Assembly (NCBI GenBank): GCA_020847045.1
Contig: JADLCT010000091.1
Location: 1-61,819 of the forward strand
DNA: 61,819 bases
Direction: 5' to 3'
Source: Bryobacterales bacterium
GTDB taxonomy: Bacteria > Acidobacteriota > Terriglobia > Bryobacterales > Bryobacteraceae
In this document: positions 7,843-16,870 of the stretch, one piece after another
Position numbering within the stretch: the stretch's first letter is position 1
Layout: every line of letters begins with the position of its first letter
Position numbers and translations under genes: made by a program
The notes under the pieces: model-generated
The model's input: only the letters and a program-made list of their open reading frames with translations
Told to the model about the DNA's origin: nothing
The model's database searches: none

Positions 7843-8646
7843 TTGGATCTCGAAAAAACCCTTTTGCGCAAGGTCGGCGAGGCCATCCAGCGTTTCCAGA
7901 TGATCCGCGATGGTGATCGCGTGGCCGTGGCATTTTCCGGCGGCAAGGACTCGTTCACTCTTCTGGAAGCTCTGCTGTTGTTGGCCCGGCGCGCGCCCAT
8001 TCAATTTTCCGTGTGCGCGTTCACGATTGAACAGGGGAAGTTTCTGCGGCCCATTGAGCCGCTGGGCGAGTGGCTGCGCTCGCGCGGCGTGGACTGGACC
8101 TACTATCGCGACAACGCCAGCCACCGTTTGCTGGACGAGCAGCCGGAGCACGGCTGCGATCTGTGCAGCCGCTACCGCCGCAGGGCCGTGTACGAGGTGG
8201 TCCACTCGCTGGGCGCCAACGTGATCGCCTTCGGCCACACGGGCGATGATTTCGTGGAGTCGTTCCTGCGCAACGCCATGTTCACGGGGCGTCTGAGCGC
8301 TCTGCCTCCGGTGACGCGTTCGAGCGATGGCGATTTCCGCCTGATCCGGCCGCTGTGTTTTGTGAAGGAGGAGATTACGCGCGCATGGGCCGAGCGCTCC
8401 GGCGCGCCGATCGTCCCGTGTGGCTGCTCGCAAAAAACAGGCACGGTGCGGCGCAAGCTACGCGATCTGTTCGCCGATCTCGAACGCGAGCATCCCCACC
8501 TGCGCGAAACCATGCTCAGCGCGATGGGGAACCTGCAGCCGGGCCGTTTGCTCGACCCGCGCTATCTTGATCCGTCTCTGACCGGCGGGGCGCCACAACA
8601 GACCCAGGCCGCCGCGGAGCTGTTTCCAATATTCATGGAGCCGTAA
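7843..8646 (+). CDS. ttcA: TtcA-like tRNA 2-thiocytidine synthetase
   Basis: The product carries the N-type ATP pyrophosphatase PP-loop SGGKDS, the motif CDLCSRYRRR and a downstream PCGC. These match the PP-loop and three Fe-S cysteines of TtcA, which thiolates C32 of some tRNAs. Overall similarity to TtcA continues through VGEAIQRFQMI, IAFGHTGDDFVESF and RPLCFVKEEI. The start is uncertain: no ATG fits between rsmB and the conserved region, so I use TTG at 7843 (LDLEKTLLRKVG). The frame is open to 7660, but that would overlap rsmB. It is divergent from rsmB. Confidence 0.88.
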   Translation: MDLEKTLLRKVGEAIQRFQMIRDGDRVAVAFSGGKDSFTLLEALLLLARRAPIQFSVCAFTIEQGKFLRPIEPLGEWLRSRGVDWTYYRDNASHRLLDEQPEHGCDLCSRYRRRAVYEVVHSLGANVIAFGHTGDDFVESFLRNAMFTGRLSALPPVTRSSDGDFRLIRPLCFVKEEITRAWAERSGAPIVPCGCSQKTGTVRRKLRDLFADLEREHPHLRETMLSAMGNLQPGRLLDPRYLDPSLTGGAPQQTQAAAELFPIFMEP

Positions 8647-8739
8647 CCGTTCCGTGACGCCAGCCAGTTGACCTGCCCCAAGAAGGGCTGAGAAGATGAA
8701 AGGTCCTTAGACGGGCCTCACACGAACCGGCCATACCGT

Positions 8740-9354
8740 ATGAGATTCCTCCCACGCGAAGAAAAGTTTTATGCAGATTTCCTGAAGCAGGCGCATCTGA
8801 TTCAGGAGGCCGTCGGCGTCCTGGACGCGGCCGCGCAGAAAGGGAACTCGCACATGGTGTCGGCGGCGACGCAGTTGCGCGAGATTGAATCGCGCGGCGA
8901 CGAGATTATCCACGACATCTTCACGCGCCTGAATCAGACCTTCCTCACGCCGCTCGATCCGGAAGACATTCACCGCCTGGCATCGCATCTGGACAACGTT
9001 CTGGACTGCCTGGAGGAGTCGGCCTACCGCATTTCGGCCTATCCTCTGGAACCGATTCCGGCTCCGGTGACGCGCCTGACGGCGATTCTGGTGTCCCTGA
9101 GCAAGGAGCTGATTCTCGCCTTCGAAGCCCTGAGCCACGACAAGCAGATTCTGCAGCATTGCATCGAGATCAACCGGCTGGAAAACGACGCCGACGTGGT
9201 GTACCGGGTGGCCGTGGCCGAGCTGTTCCAGACCGAGACCAACGCGATTGAGCTGATCAAGCGCAAAGAGGTGTACGAGGTTCTGGAAAAGGCCACCGAC
9301 TTCTGCGAGGATGTCGCCGACGTTCTGCAGGAAGTGGTCGTGAAGAACAGCTAG
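8740..9354 (+). CDS. DUF47/PhoU-like phosphate transport accessory protein
   Basis: This 204-residue all-helical protein begins MRFLPREEKFYADFLKQ, the usual opening of DUF47 (PhoU_div) proteins. It has paired E/D-rich helices (REIESRGDEIIHDIF, RLENDADVVYR) that bind metal in PhoU folds. The family almost always sits beside Pit transporters and is thought to modulate them. Here the transporter gene starts 4 bp after its stop, confirming that pairing. No signal peptide. Confidence 0.92.
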   Translation: MRFLPREEKFYADFLKQAHLIQEAVGVLDAAAQKGNSHMVSAATQLREIESRGDEIIHDIFTRLNQTFLTPLDPEDIHRLASHLDNVLDCLEESAYRISAYPLEPIPAPVTRLTAILVSLSKELILAFEALSHDKQILQHCIEINRLENDADVVYRVAVAELFQTETNAIELIKRKEVYEVLEKATDFCEDVADVLQEVVVKNS

Positions 9355-9358
9355 CCGC

Positions 9359-10357
9359 ATGGACTCCGCAACGCTCCTGGTGGTTCTGGTCATCGTCGTC
9401 GCGTTGATGTTTGACTACATCAACGGCTTTCACGACGCGGCCAACGCGATTGCGACGGTGGTGGCCACGCGCGTGCTGTCGCCGTTGCAGGCCGTGGCGT
9501 GGGCCGCCTGGTGGAACTTCGCCTCGGCGTTCACGTTTGGAACCGGCGTCGCCAGCACGGTGGGCAGCGGCCTGGTGGATTTGAACAAGATCGACCAGTT
9601 GACGTTTTTGGCGGCTTTGGTGGGCGCCATCGTCTGGGATCTCATCACCTGGTATTACGGGCTGCCGTCGAGCTCGTCGCATGCGCTGATTGGCGGTCTG
9701 GCCGGGGCGGCCATCGCCAAGGCTGGCTTTGCGGCGATTCTGTGGGGGCAAAAGTGGTTGATGACGCTGCTGTTCATCCTTCTCGCGCCGCTGATGGGGC
9801 TGGCGCTTGCCTGGCTGCTGATGATCATCATCTACTGGCTGTTCCGGAACTCGTCACCGGTGCGGATGGACAAGTGGTTCCGGTGGCTGCAACTGTTTTC
9901 CTCAGGCATCTTCAGCTATTCGCACGGAACCAACGATGCGCAGAAGACAATGGGCATCATCACCGGCGCGATGTATACGGCCGGCTGGCTGAAGTCGTTC
10001 GAGGTTCCCGTGTGGGTGGTGCTTTCTGCTCACGCGGCCATCGCCCTGGGGACGATGAGCGGCGGCTGGCGGATCATTCACACCATGGGTGGACGGCTGA
10101 CGCGGCTGAAACCTCGCAGCGGGTTCTGTGCTGAAACGGCGGCGGCGATCTCCATTCTGTTCTCGACCGAACTGAAGATGCCCGTCTCCACCACGCACAC
10201 GGTGTCGGGCGCGATTGCCGGCGTGGGCTCCATCCAGCGCTTCAAGGCCGTGCGCTGGGGCGTGGCCACGAACATCATGTGGGCGTGGGTGCTGACCATT
10301 CCGGCCGCCGCCTTGGTGGGCTGGATCTCGATGAAAGTCATCGAGCTGTTCCGCTAA
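9359..10357 (+). CDS. pit: Pit-type low-affinity inorganic phosphate transporter
   Basis: The 332-residue membrane protein contains both PHO4 family signature repeats: FDYINGFHDAANAIATVV near the N terminus and YSHGTNDAQKTMGII in the middle. The duplicated GLPSSSSHALIGG and PVSTTHTVSGAIAG re-entrant motifs are also present. About ten hydrophobic helices are evident. Pit proteins import metal-phosphate complexes with protons. It is coupled to the DUF47 gene 4 bp upstream and converges on the TolC-type gene downstream, 39 bp away. Confidence 0.96.
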   Translation: MDSATLLVVLVIVVALMFDYINGFHDAANAIATVVATRVLSPLQAVAWAAWWNFASAFTFGTGVASTVGSGLVDLNKIDQLTFLAALVGAIVWDLITWYYGLPSSSSHALIGGLAGAAIAKAGFAAILWGQKWLMTLLFILLAPLMGLALAWLLMIIIYWLFRNSSPVRMDKWFRWLQLFSSGIFSYSHGTNDAQKTMGIITGAMYTAGWLKSFEVPVWVVLSAHAAIALGTMSGGWRIIHTMGGRLTRLKPRSGFCAETAAAISILFSTELKMPVSTTHTVSGAIAGVGSIQRFKAVRWGVATNIMWAWVLTIPAAALVGWISMKVIELFR

Positions 10358-10396
10358 ACACGGCGGTGCCACGGCGCCAGTTGCTTCCGCAATTTC

Positions 10397-12367
10397 CTAC
10401 TTCGAAGCGCCTTCGGGCGGCAGCGGCGTGGGACCGTGCGAGACGCGGCCCGACATGGCTTCCACAATGTTGATGTTGTTCCGCGTGAGCGTGCGTCCCA
10501 GCACGCGGTCCAGGTCCACCTCGGCCTTGGCATAGGAGCCCAGGGCGGCCACTTCGTTGGCCTGCGCCTGCGCCAGGTCGCGCTGGTACTGGATGACGAA
10601 GAAGACCGTGGAGGCGCCCAGCGCATACTTCTTCTGCTCGGCGTCGAGCGTCTGCTCCTGCAAAATGCGCTCCTGCGCGGCGGCGTCAAAGCGCGCGCGC
10701 GCCTGCTGCAGCGCGATCGTGGCGTTGTTGATGTCCACGCGGAGCTGGTTCAACTGCTTCTGCTGCTGCAATTCGGCCTGCCGCAGGCTGAGCGTGTCCA
10801 GCGTCATGTCGGCCAGCGCCGAGCGGTTGCGGATGGGAATGTTCAACTGAAAGCCGATCGAGTAGTCCGGGAAGTTGCGGCGGAATAACTGGCCGAGCAC
10901 GCGGCCGTAGTTGCCGACGAAGAACGGATCGACGCGGTTGGGCACGGGCAGCCCGGTGTGGGGCAGCGGCAGCATGTTGCCGGTGCCGGCCAGGCCGTTG
11001 TTCTGCACGCTCATGGTGACGTCGAGCGAAGGCAGAAGCTGGCTGCGGCTGCCCTTGAGGCCGATCTTGGAGTTCTCGATGTTGATGCGCGTCTGTTCGA
11101 GGTCGGGCCGCGTGTTCATCGCCTCCTCATACAACTCCTTGAGCGGCCGCGCGGCTTCACGCGGCGGCAGTTTGATGGAATCCATCGGCACGATGCGGGC
11201 GTCGGCAATGGTGGGGCTGAGGACGCCGGTGCGGCTGAGGGCGTTTTTCAAAATGGTCTCCTGCTGCAGCAGCACGGTCTCCGACTGCAGCAACTCCTGC
11301 TGGCGGCGGGCCACCTGGGCCTGGGCGCTGACGATCTCGATGGGGGCGAGTGTACCGATCTCCACCTGCTTTTTGTTGTCCTCGTACAGCTTCTGGGCCA
11401 GCGCCAGGGCCTGCTGCTTCACTTTCAGGTCCTCGTTGAAGCTGACCAGGTCCCAATAGAGGTTCTGGATGGCGCTGACGGTGGTGATCAACTGCAACTG
11501 GAACTGGAGGTCGCTCACCTTCACGTTGTTCTTGGCGATGCGGATGTTGCGGTTGTTCACGGCGATGCCGAAGCCCTGCAGCAGACGCTGGTTCACCTGC
11601 AACTGGAAGTTGCCGCTGCGCGAAGGGTTGATATCGTTCAACGGGTTGTTGGAGGAAACGCCTGTCATGTTCCAGCCCAGGCTGGCCGTGGTGCCGGTGA
11701 GCCAGCTTTTCTGGATGGCGTTGCTGAAGTTCTGCGAATTAAACGCGATGGCCGTCAACCCTGTGGTGACCGTGTTGGACTGCGGGCGGGTGGAGTGGCC
11801 GAAAGCCATGGTGCTGACAAACACGGGGTCTAGATTCTGAATGGCCGTGCCCGTGGCGGTGATCACCGTGCCGCCCGTGGAGCCGCCGCCCCCGCCCGCG
11901 CCTGCGCCAGAACCGGCGCCGGTGGCGCCGCTGGCGTTGCCGGTGCCGCCCGTGGAACTGCCGATGGCCTGGCTCTGCGCGCTCTGCGCGCCCTGCTGAA
12001 TCGTGGGCGGCACGCCGCGCAACAGACCGCCGGCCAGGGCGCGCTGCAGGCTGGCCTTGGAGATCATCGGACCATAGCGCTGCATCTCGACATCGAGGTT
12101 GTTCTCGATGGCCAGCGCGATGGCGTCCTGCAGGGAGAGATACAGACGTCCGGCGCGCAGCAGCGACTCCAGCCGCGCCGAGTTGGCCAGGCGGATGGGG
12201 TCGATGCCCGGATCGCGGTAATGGCTGGTGATGGCGCCAAGGAAAGAGTTGCGTTCATAAACCGGCGCCTGCGAGGTCTGGACGCTGGTTTGCTGCTGGC
12301 CGGGCAACGCGGCGGCCATCATCATCATGCTGCACAGTACGGAGAGATAAGAACGGAAATCAGTCAT
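10397..12367 (-). CDS. TolC-family outer membrane efflux protein
   Basis: The 656-residue product has a signal peptide (residues 1-22) and two outer-membrane-efflux repeats: LYLSLQDAIALAIENNLDVE near residue 76, then long alpha-hairpins with KQQALALAQKLYEDNKKQVEIG and RPDLEQTRINIENSKIGLKG. TolC trimers form the outer-membrane channel for tripartite efflux or type I secretion. It is longer than typical (about 450-500), mainly through a Gly/Ser/Thr-rich insertion at residues about 120-172. No membrane-fusion or RND partner is adjacent, so the substrate is unknown. Confidence 0.9.
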   Translation of the reverse strand: MTDFRSYLSVLCSMMMMAAALPGQQQTSVQTSQAPVYERNSFLGAITSHYRDPGIDPIRLANSARLESLLRAGRLYLSLQDAIALAIENNLDVEMQRYGPMISKASLQRALAGGLLRGVPPTIQQGAQSAQSQAIGSSTGGTGNASGATGAGSGAGAGGGGGSTGGTVITATGTAIQNLDPVFVSTMAFGHSTRPQSNTVTTGLTAIAFNSQNFSNAIQKSWLTGTTASLGWNMTGVSSNNPLNDINPSRSGNFQLQVNQRLLQGFGIAVNNRNIRIAKNNVKVSDLQFQLQLITTVSAIQNLYWDLVSFNEDLKVKQQALALAQKLYEDNKKQVEIGTLAPIEIVSAQAQVARRQQELLQSETVLLQQETILKNALSRTGVLSPTIADARIVPMDSIKLPPREAARPLKELYEEAMNTRPDLEQTRINIENSKIGLKGSRSQLLPSLDVTMSVQNNGLAGTGNMLPLPHTGLPVPNRVDPFFVGNYGRVLGQLFRRNFPDYSIGFQLNIPIRNRSALADMTLDTLSLRQAELQQQKQLNQLRVDINNATIALQQARARFDAAAQERILQEQTLDAEQKKYALGASTVFFVIQYQRDLAQAQANEVAALGSYAKAEVDLDRVLGRTLTRNNINIVEAMSGRVSHGPTPLPPEGASK

Positions 12368-12537
12368 GAAACCCTATGTCCTCATACGGGCGAACCGGCC
12401 CGCGCGCTTCGGTGGAGTGAGCGTCCGCGCTGGTGCATCCGCCACGGAATTTCCGTGAAATGATGCGCGCAGGCGCCGCCGGCGGCGGAGCTGGCTCGAT
12501 TGGTCACTGCGAATCTAGACGAGCGAAGTGGGGGCAA

Positions 12538-12565
12538 TTGTTCCCTGAATTTTCAATGGTATAGT
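12538..12565 (+). promoter_or_regulatory. Predicted promoter of truA
   Basis: TTGTTC (12538-12543) and TATAGT (12560-12565) with a 16-bp spacer lie 43 bp upstream of the truA ATG, in the divergent gap with the TolC gene. The surroundings are locally AT-rich (TGAATTTTCAATGG), unlike the GC-rich flanks. Transcription would start near 12572. Confidence 0.55.
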
Positions 12566-12607
12566 AAGGCTTTCCCAGCGGGCAACGGCCCGCGCCGCGC
12601 ATTCCGC

Positions 12608-13453
12608 ATGAACATTCGTCCACCGCGACGCCTCCGCGCGAGTATTTCCTATGATGGCACGGACTTTCACGGCTGGCAGGTGCAGCCGGGGTTGCCGACC
12701 ATCCAGGGAACTCTCGAAAGGCTGTTGTCGGAGATCGAAGGCGCGCCAGTGGTGGTCGCCGGCTCGGGACGCACCGACGCGGGCGTGCATGCCCTGGCCC
12801 AGTGCGCCGCGTTCACGCTGACGAATCCCATTCCGGCGGACAATCTGCGGCGGGCTCTGAACGCCCGTTTGCCCGAGGCGATCCGAGTGCTGTCGGCCGC
12901 CGAAACCGCGCCGCACTTCCATCCGCGCCACCATGCCGTGGCGAAGACGTATGAGTACCGGATCTATCGTGGCGAGGTGTGCCCGCCGTTTGAATGCCGC
13001 TATGCGCATCACCATCCGTATCCACTCTTTCTTCCGGCGATGATTCGCCTCGCCGCGTTACTGCCCGGCGCGCATGATTTCTCGGCTTTCGCCACGGCCG
13101 ATGAAAAAGACGCGCTGGGATTCTCCAAGGTGAGGACGATCTTTTCCTCGGAGCTGCGCGAGGAGCCGGAGCGGCTGATCTACCGGGTTCGCGGCAACGG
13201 CTTTCTGAAGCACATGGTGCGCAACATCGTGGGAACCCTGCTGGAGGGCGGCAAGGGCAACGCCGGCGAGAAGTGGCTGCGGCGCGCGCTCGAACCCGGC
13301 TACCTGCGGGCGGAGGGGGCGCGGAAAGGCGGACCGCGAGCGCCTGCTCGCGGCCTGTTTCTGGTTAGCGTGGAGTATCCGGAAATCCTAGAGCCCCTAC
13401 CGCCACGCCCAGTTCACGCGGATCCGACGGACCTGGACGAAAGGGAGGAGTGA
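12608..13453 (+). CDS. truA: tRNA pseudouridine(38-40) synthase
   Basis: The 281-residue protein shows the TruA signatures: ISYDGTDFHGWQVQPGLPTIQGTLE, the catalytic-Asp loop GSGRTDAGVHALAQ, and RVRGNGFLKHMVRNIVGTLL near the C terminus. It converts U38-U40 of the tRNA anticodon stem to pseudouridine. I use the ATG at 12608 directly before the conserved core; the open frame extends 36 codons further upstream. The last 89 bp overlap the 3' end of the convergent membrane protein gene. Confidence 0.96.
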   Translation: MNIRPPRRLRASISYDGTDFHGWQVQPGLPTIQGTLERLLSEIEGAPVVVAGSGRTDAGVHALAQCAAFTLTNPIPADNLRRALNARLPEAIRVLSAAETAPHFHPRHHAVAKTYEYRIYRGEVCPPFECRYAHHHPYPLFLPAMIRLAALLPGAHDFSAFATADEKDALGFSKVRTIFSSELREEPERLIYRVRGNGFLKHMVRNIVGTLLEGGKGNAGEKWLRRALEPGYLRAEGARKGGPRAPARGLFLVSVEYPEILEPLPPRPVHADPTDLDEREE

Positions 13454-15050
13454 CCTCGATCTCCACCTTCACCGTGGCGGCGGGCGAGGGGACGACGGGC
13501 CATGTCAGACTCTGCCAGCCCTGGCGGTCGAAGCCGGCCTGGCCCAGTTCGGCGCCGTCCAACAGTACGCGGACACGCGAGTGGCCCACGGCGCGGATAT
13601 AGTCCGGCCCGATGTTGACGCGGAGCAGAAAGCGGCTGGCTCCGGCTGGTTTGCGCAGCGTGGCCCAGGCTTTCGGTTTGGTCCAGCGGTAGTTGGACTC
13701 CTGCTTATACCAGCCTTCGCCGAGCTGCCAGAACGGGACGAACTGCCGCATGTCGAGCATCGGGAGTTCGGGGTTGGACGTGGAGCGTACCACGGTGTGC
13801 AACTCGCGCCGGTCCTCGTTCCAGGTGAGTTGCATGACATTCCTGTTGCCCACGCGCGCCAGCAGCCCTTCGGTTTGAATGGCGGCCATGGGCGCGGAGA
13901 GCTTGCCGGTGGCCACGCGGATGGCGCCGGAGATGCCCCACCAGTCGAGGCCCTCGGGGTAGCCGTCGTAGACGTAGATCTCGGGGTCGGCCAGGGAAGG
14001 GGCGTCCCGGAGCTGGCACCAGTAGGCGCGGTTGCTGCCGGCCACGGTGAGCTCGGCGCGGCGGAGCTCGCGCATCCACGCGAAGTTCACGCCCAGCCAG
14101 AGCACCACTGCGGCGGCCATCCAGCGGCGGGGCAGGGCGGCGGCCATCGTGGCGGCCACCACGGACAGGCCCATGAGGGGCACGTATAGGTAGACGGGGT
14201 ACACGCGGACCGGCAAAGCAAGCAGGGGAAGCAGCAGTATGGCGCAGAACCATCCGCCCCAACCCGCCGGCCGCGGCAACGGGTTGGAGCGTATGGCCGC
14301 GGGCAGGGCGATGAACCAGAGATACGGCGCGTAGCGCCACAGCGTCGAAATCAGACTGCTGGGCGAGAAGTGGAGCCGGTAGTCCTCGCCCGCGCCCTTG
14401 TTGGCGAAGACGCCCTGCAGGCCGATGGCGAGGGCGGCGGCGAAGAAGGGGATCAGCGGCTTCCAGCGCCTGCGGCCCAGGCTCCACTCCCAGGCCAGCA
14501 GAACGAGCGGAAGCAGCACTGCGTGCTCCTTCGATTTCATGGCCAGCCAGAAGCAGAGGAACGAGATCAGCCATCCGGCGCGCGGCCAGCGTGGCGAGCT
14601 CCAGGCCAGCAACGCGCCGAGCGTGAACAGCCCGCACAGGACGTCGAAGACATACATGGGCCGCCAGAAGGCGCCGAACAGGGCCATGTGAAAGGTCCAG
14701 AACAGCGTGCCGGCCAGCGCCGGCCATTCCTCCAGCCCGGCCCGGCGCAGCAGCAGGAACAGCAGCAAGGCATTCAACAGGTGGAGCGCCTGAATGGTGG
14801 CCACATAGGGAGGAAAGTTCGTGCCGAACCAGTGTGACCAGAGGTGATAAAGGCCGTGTCCGGTGGGCCGGAAGTTATTCGCCGTATAGACGGGCGACAG
14901 GAGGGCCTTGGCGAACACGGCGCCGGGAACCGGGCGCGTCCAGGCCAGATTGTCCAGGTCATCGCCAGAGAAGAAGCCGCGGTAGGCGCCGCGGTTGGCG
15001 ATCCAGAATAATAGGGCCAGCAGGGCGGCCAGGGCGATGCGTCGGATCAT
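13365..15050 (-). CDS. Multi-pass GT-C-like membrane glycosyltransferase (uncertain)
   Basis: The 561-residue protein has about ten transmembrane helices in its first 350 residues and a soluble, beta-rich C-terminal region of about 200 residues. The first external loop carries SGDDLDNL, an acidic pair in the position typical of GT-C enzymes that use polyprenyl-phosphate sugars. I infer a GT-C-like fold but cannot name donor or acceptor. The start codon overlaps the stop of the upstream dehydratase gene (ATGA), implying translational coupling. Its 3' end overlaps truA by 89 bp. Confidence 0.65.
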   Translation of the reverse strand: MIRRIALAALLALLFWIANRGAYRGFFSGDDLDNLAWTRPVPGAVFAKALLSPVYTANNFRPTGHGLYHLWSHWFGTNFPPYVATIQALHLLNALLLFLLLRRAGLEEWPALAGTLFWTFHMALFGAFWRPMYVFDVLCGLFTLGALLAWSSPRWPRAGWLISFLCFWLAMKSKEHAVLLPLVLLAWEWSLGRRRWKPLIPFFAAALAIGLQGVFANKGAGEDYRLHFSPSSLISTLWRYAPYLWFIALPAAIRSNPLPRPAGWGGWFCAILLLPLLALPVRVYPVYLYVPLMGLSVVAATMAAALPRRWMAAAVVLWLGVNFAWMRELRRAELTVAGSNRAYWCQLRDAPSLADPEIYVYDGYPEGLDWWGISGAIRVATGKLSAPMAAIQTEGLLARVGNRNVMQLTWNEDRRELHTVVRSTSNPELPMLDMRQFVPFWQLGEGWYKQESNYRWTKPKAWATLRKPAGASRFLLRVNIGPDYIRAVGHSRVRVLLDGAELGQAGFDRQGWQSLTWPVVPSPAATVKVEIEVTPPFRPGPSDPRELGVAVGALGFPDTPR

Positions 15051-16807
15051 GCTTCGGTGTGCGGCCCAGCACGGAGGAAGTCGAAGTCACAGCCTTCGTC
15101 GGCCTGTGTGACGTGGTCGAGGAACATCCTACCGTATCCACGCGTGTAGTGCGCGGGTGGAGGCACAAAGCTGCTCAGGCGTCGCGCGAGTTCTGCGGCG
15201 TCGAGCTCGACGTCGATGCGCCGGCGGGAGGCCGACAGAACAATCATGTCGCCGGTGCGGACGGCGGCGAGCGGTCCGCCCACGGCCGACTCGGGGGCGA
15301 TGTGCAGCACGACGGTGCCGAAGCTGGTGCCGGACATGCGCGCGTCCGAAATGCGGACCATGTCCATGACGCCCCGCTGCAAGAGCCGTTTGGGCATGGG
15401 GATGTGGCCCCATTCGGGAAAGCCCGGTCCGCCCTTCGGCCCGCCGTTGCGCAGCACGATGACGGTGTTTTCGTCCACCGGAAGGTCGTCGCGTTCGAGT
15501 TCGGGAATCATGGCGTCGTGGTGATCAAACACAAGGGCCGGACCACGGTGTTCGAGCAGATGGGGCGAGGCGGCGGTGTGCTTGATCACCGCGCCCGAGG
15601 GCGCCAGGTTGCCGTAGAGCACGAGCGTGCCGCCTTCGGCGCACAGCGGCTGCTCGCGCGTGCGAATCACGTCGCGGTTGTGGCAGGGCGCCGTGGCGAC
15701 GTTCTCGGCCACCGTTCGTCCGGTGACGGTCAACGCGCCGCCGTGCAGCAGCGGCAGAATCTCCCGCATGACGGCCGGCACGCCGCCGGCATGGAAGAAC
15801 TCCTCCATGAGGTACTGGCCGGAAGGCTTCACGTTCACCAGGAAAGGCGTGCGCGCCGAGATGCGGTGGAAGTCGTCCAGGGTGAGCGGCAGGCCAAGAC
15901 GCCCGGCCAGGGCCAGCAGGTGGACGACGGCGTTGGTGGAGCCGCCGATGGCCATCGCGACGGTGATGGCGTTTTCCATGGCCTCACGCGTCATGATGCG
16001 CGTGGGGCGCAGATCCTCCCACACCATTTCGACGATGCGGCGGCCGGACTGCTCGGCGATGGCCTTGCGGCGCGAGTCGGGCGCGGGGATGGCGGCGCAG
16101 CCGGGCAGCGTCATGCCCAGCGCCTCGGCCAGCGAGGTCATCGTGGAGGCCGTGCCCATCACCATGCAGTGGCCGTGGCTGCGGGCCATGCAGCCTTCAA
16201 ACTCATTCAGCTCCTCTTCGCTGAGGGAGCCGGAGCGGAACAGGTCGAACATCTTGCGGCCGTCGGTGCCGGAGCCCTTCGGCTCGCCGCGATAGTTGCC
16301 GCTGAGCATGGGGCCACCGGTGACGAAAAGCGACGGCACGTCCGCGCTGGCCGCGCCCATCAGTTGGGCGGGCGTGGTCTTGTCGCAGCCGCACAGCAGC
16401 ACGACGCCATCGACGGGGTTGCAGCGGATGGACTCCTCGACATCCATGGCCATGAGGTTGCGCAGGAGCATGGCGGTGGGGCGGATGAAGACTTCGCCCA
16501 GCGAGATGGTGGGGAACTCCAGCGGCACGCCGCCAGCGGCCCAGACGCCGCGCTTCACCGCCTCGGCGACCTCGCGGAGATGGATGTTGCAGTGATTCAG
16601 CTCGCTCCAGGAGTTGCAAATGCCGATGATGGGCTTGCCGTGGAAAGCCTCCCGCGTCAGCCCCTCACTGCGCAGGTAGGCGCGGCGGGCGAAGTTGTAA
16701 TATTCGGGCCCCTCGTACCAGGTTTCGCTGCGGAGCGTGCGGCGGGCGCCGCCGGTGGAAGCGCCTGTGGCAGTGCCGGTGGAAGCTTTAGTCGAGGGCA
16801 TCCCCAC
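15047..16807 (-). CDS. IlvD/Edd-family sugar-acid dehydratase, L-arabinonate dehydratase type
   Basis: The 586-residue protein has the family's Fe-S motifs: GICNSWSELNHCN, LLCGCDKTTPAQLMG and GHCMVMGTASTM. Further conserved segments are IGGSTNAVVHLLALAG, GNLAPSGAVIK and ISDARMSGTSFGTVVLH. The LRSETWYEG opening and the 'RPTAML..NL' and 'GPKGGPGFPEWGH' segments resemble L-arabinonate/D-xylonate dehydratases more than dihydroxy-acid dehydratase, so it probably removes water from an aldonic acid. The N-terminal 22 residues are Ser/Thr/Gly-rich and dispensable-looking. It lies 63 bp after the hybrid sensor gene and overlaps the next gene by 4 bp. Confidence 0.88.
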   Translation of the reverse strand: MGMPSTKASTGTATGASTGGARRTLRSETWYEGPEYYNFARRAYLRSEGLTREAFHGKPIIGICNSWSELNHCNIHLREVAEAVKRGVWAAGGVPLEFPTISLGEVFIRPTAMLLRNLMAMDVEESIRCNPVDGVVLLCGCDKTTPAQLMGAASADVPSLFVTGGPMLSGNYRGEPKGSGTDGRKMFDLFRSGSLSEEELNEFEGCMARSHGHCMVMGTASTMTSLAEALGMTLPGCAAIPAPDSRRKAIAEQSGRRIVEMVWEDLRPTRIMTREAMENAITVAMAIGGSTNAVVHLLALAGRLGLPLTLDDFHRISARTPFLVNVKPSGQYLMEEFFHAGGVPAVMREILPLLHGGALTVTGRTVAENVATAPCHNRDVIRTREQPLCAEGGTLVLYGNLAPSGAVIKHTAASPHLLEHRGPALVFDHHDAMIPELERDDLPVDENTVIVLRNGGPKGGPGFPEWGHIPMPKRLLQRGVMDMVRISDARMSGTSFGTVVLHIAPESAVGGPLAAVRTGDMIVLSASRRRIDVELDAAELARRLSSFVPPPAHYTRGYGRMFLDHVTQADEGCDFDFLRAGPHTEA

Positions 16808-16870
16808 TAGACTGCCACAGCCGGGCGAAACGCAGGCGGGGCGGCCACCCGAGCCGGGCTGCGGGCCTGG

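Noticed and set aside
13365..15050. Frameshift at the truA/GT-C-like gene junction
   Set aside because: Both reading frames remain intact to their stops and the conserved TruA C-terminal motif precedes the overlap, so it is a simple convergent overlap.
15047..16807. Dihydroxy-acid dehydratase (ilvD)
   Set aside because: The Fe-S motifs are shared by the family, but the LRSETWYEG opening, RPTAM region and length fit sugar-acid (arabinonate/xylonate) dehydratases better, and no branched-chain amino acid genes are nearby.
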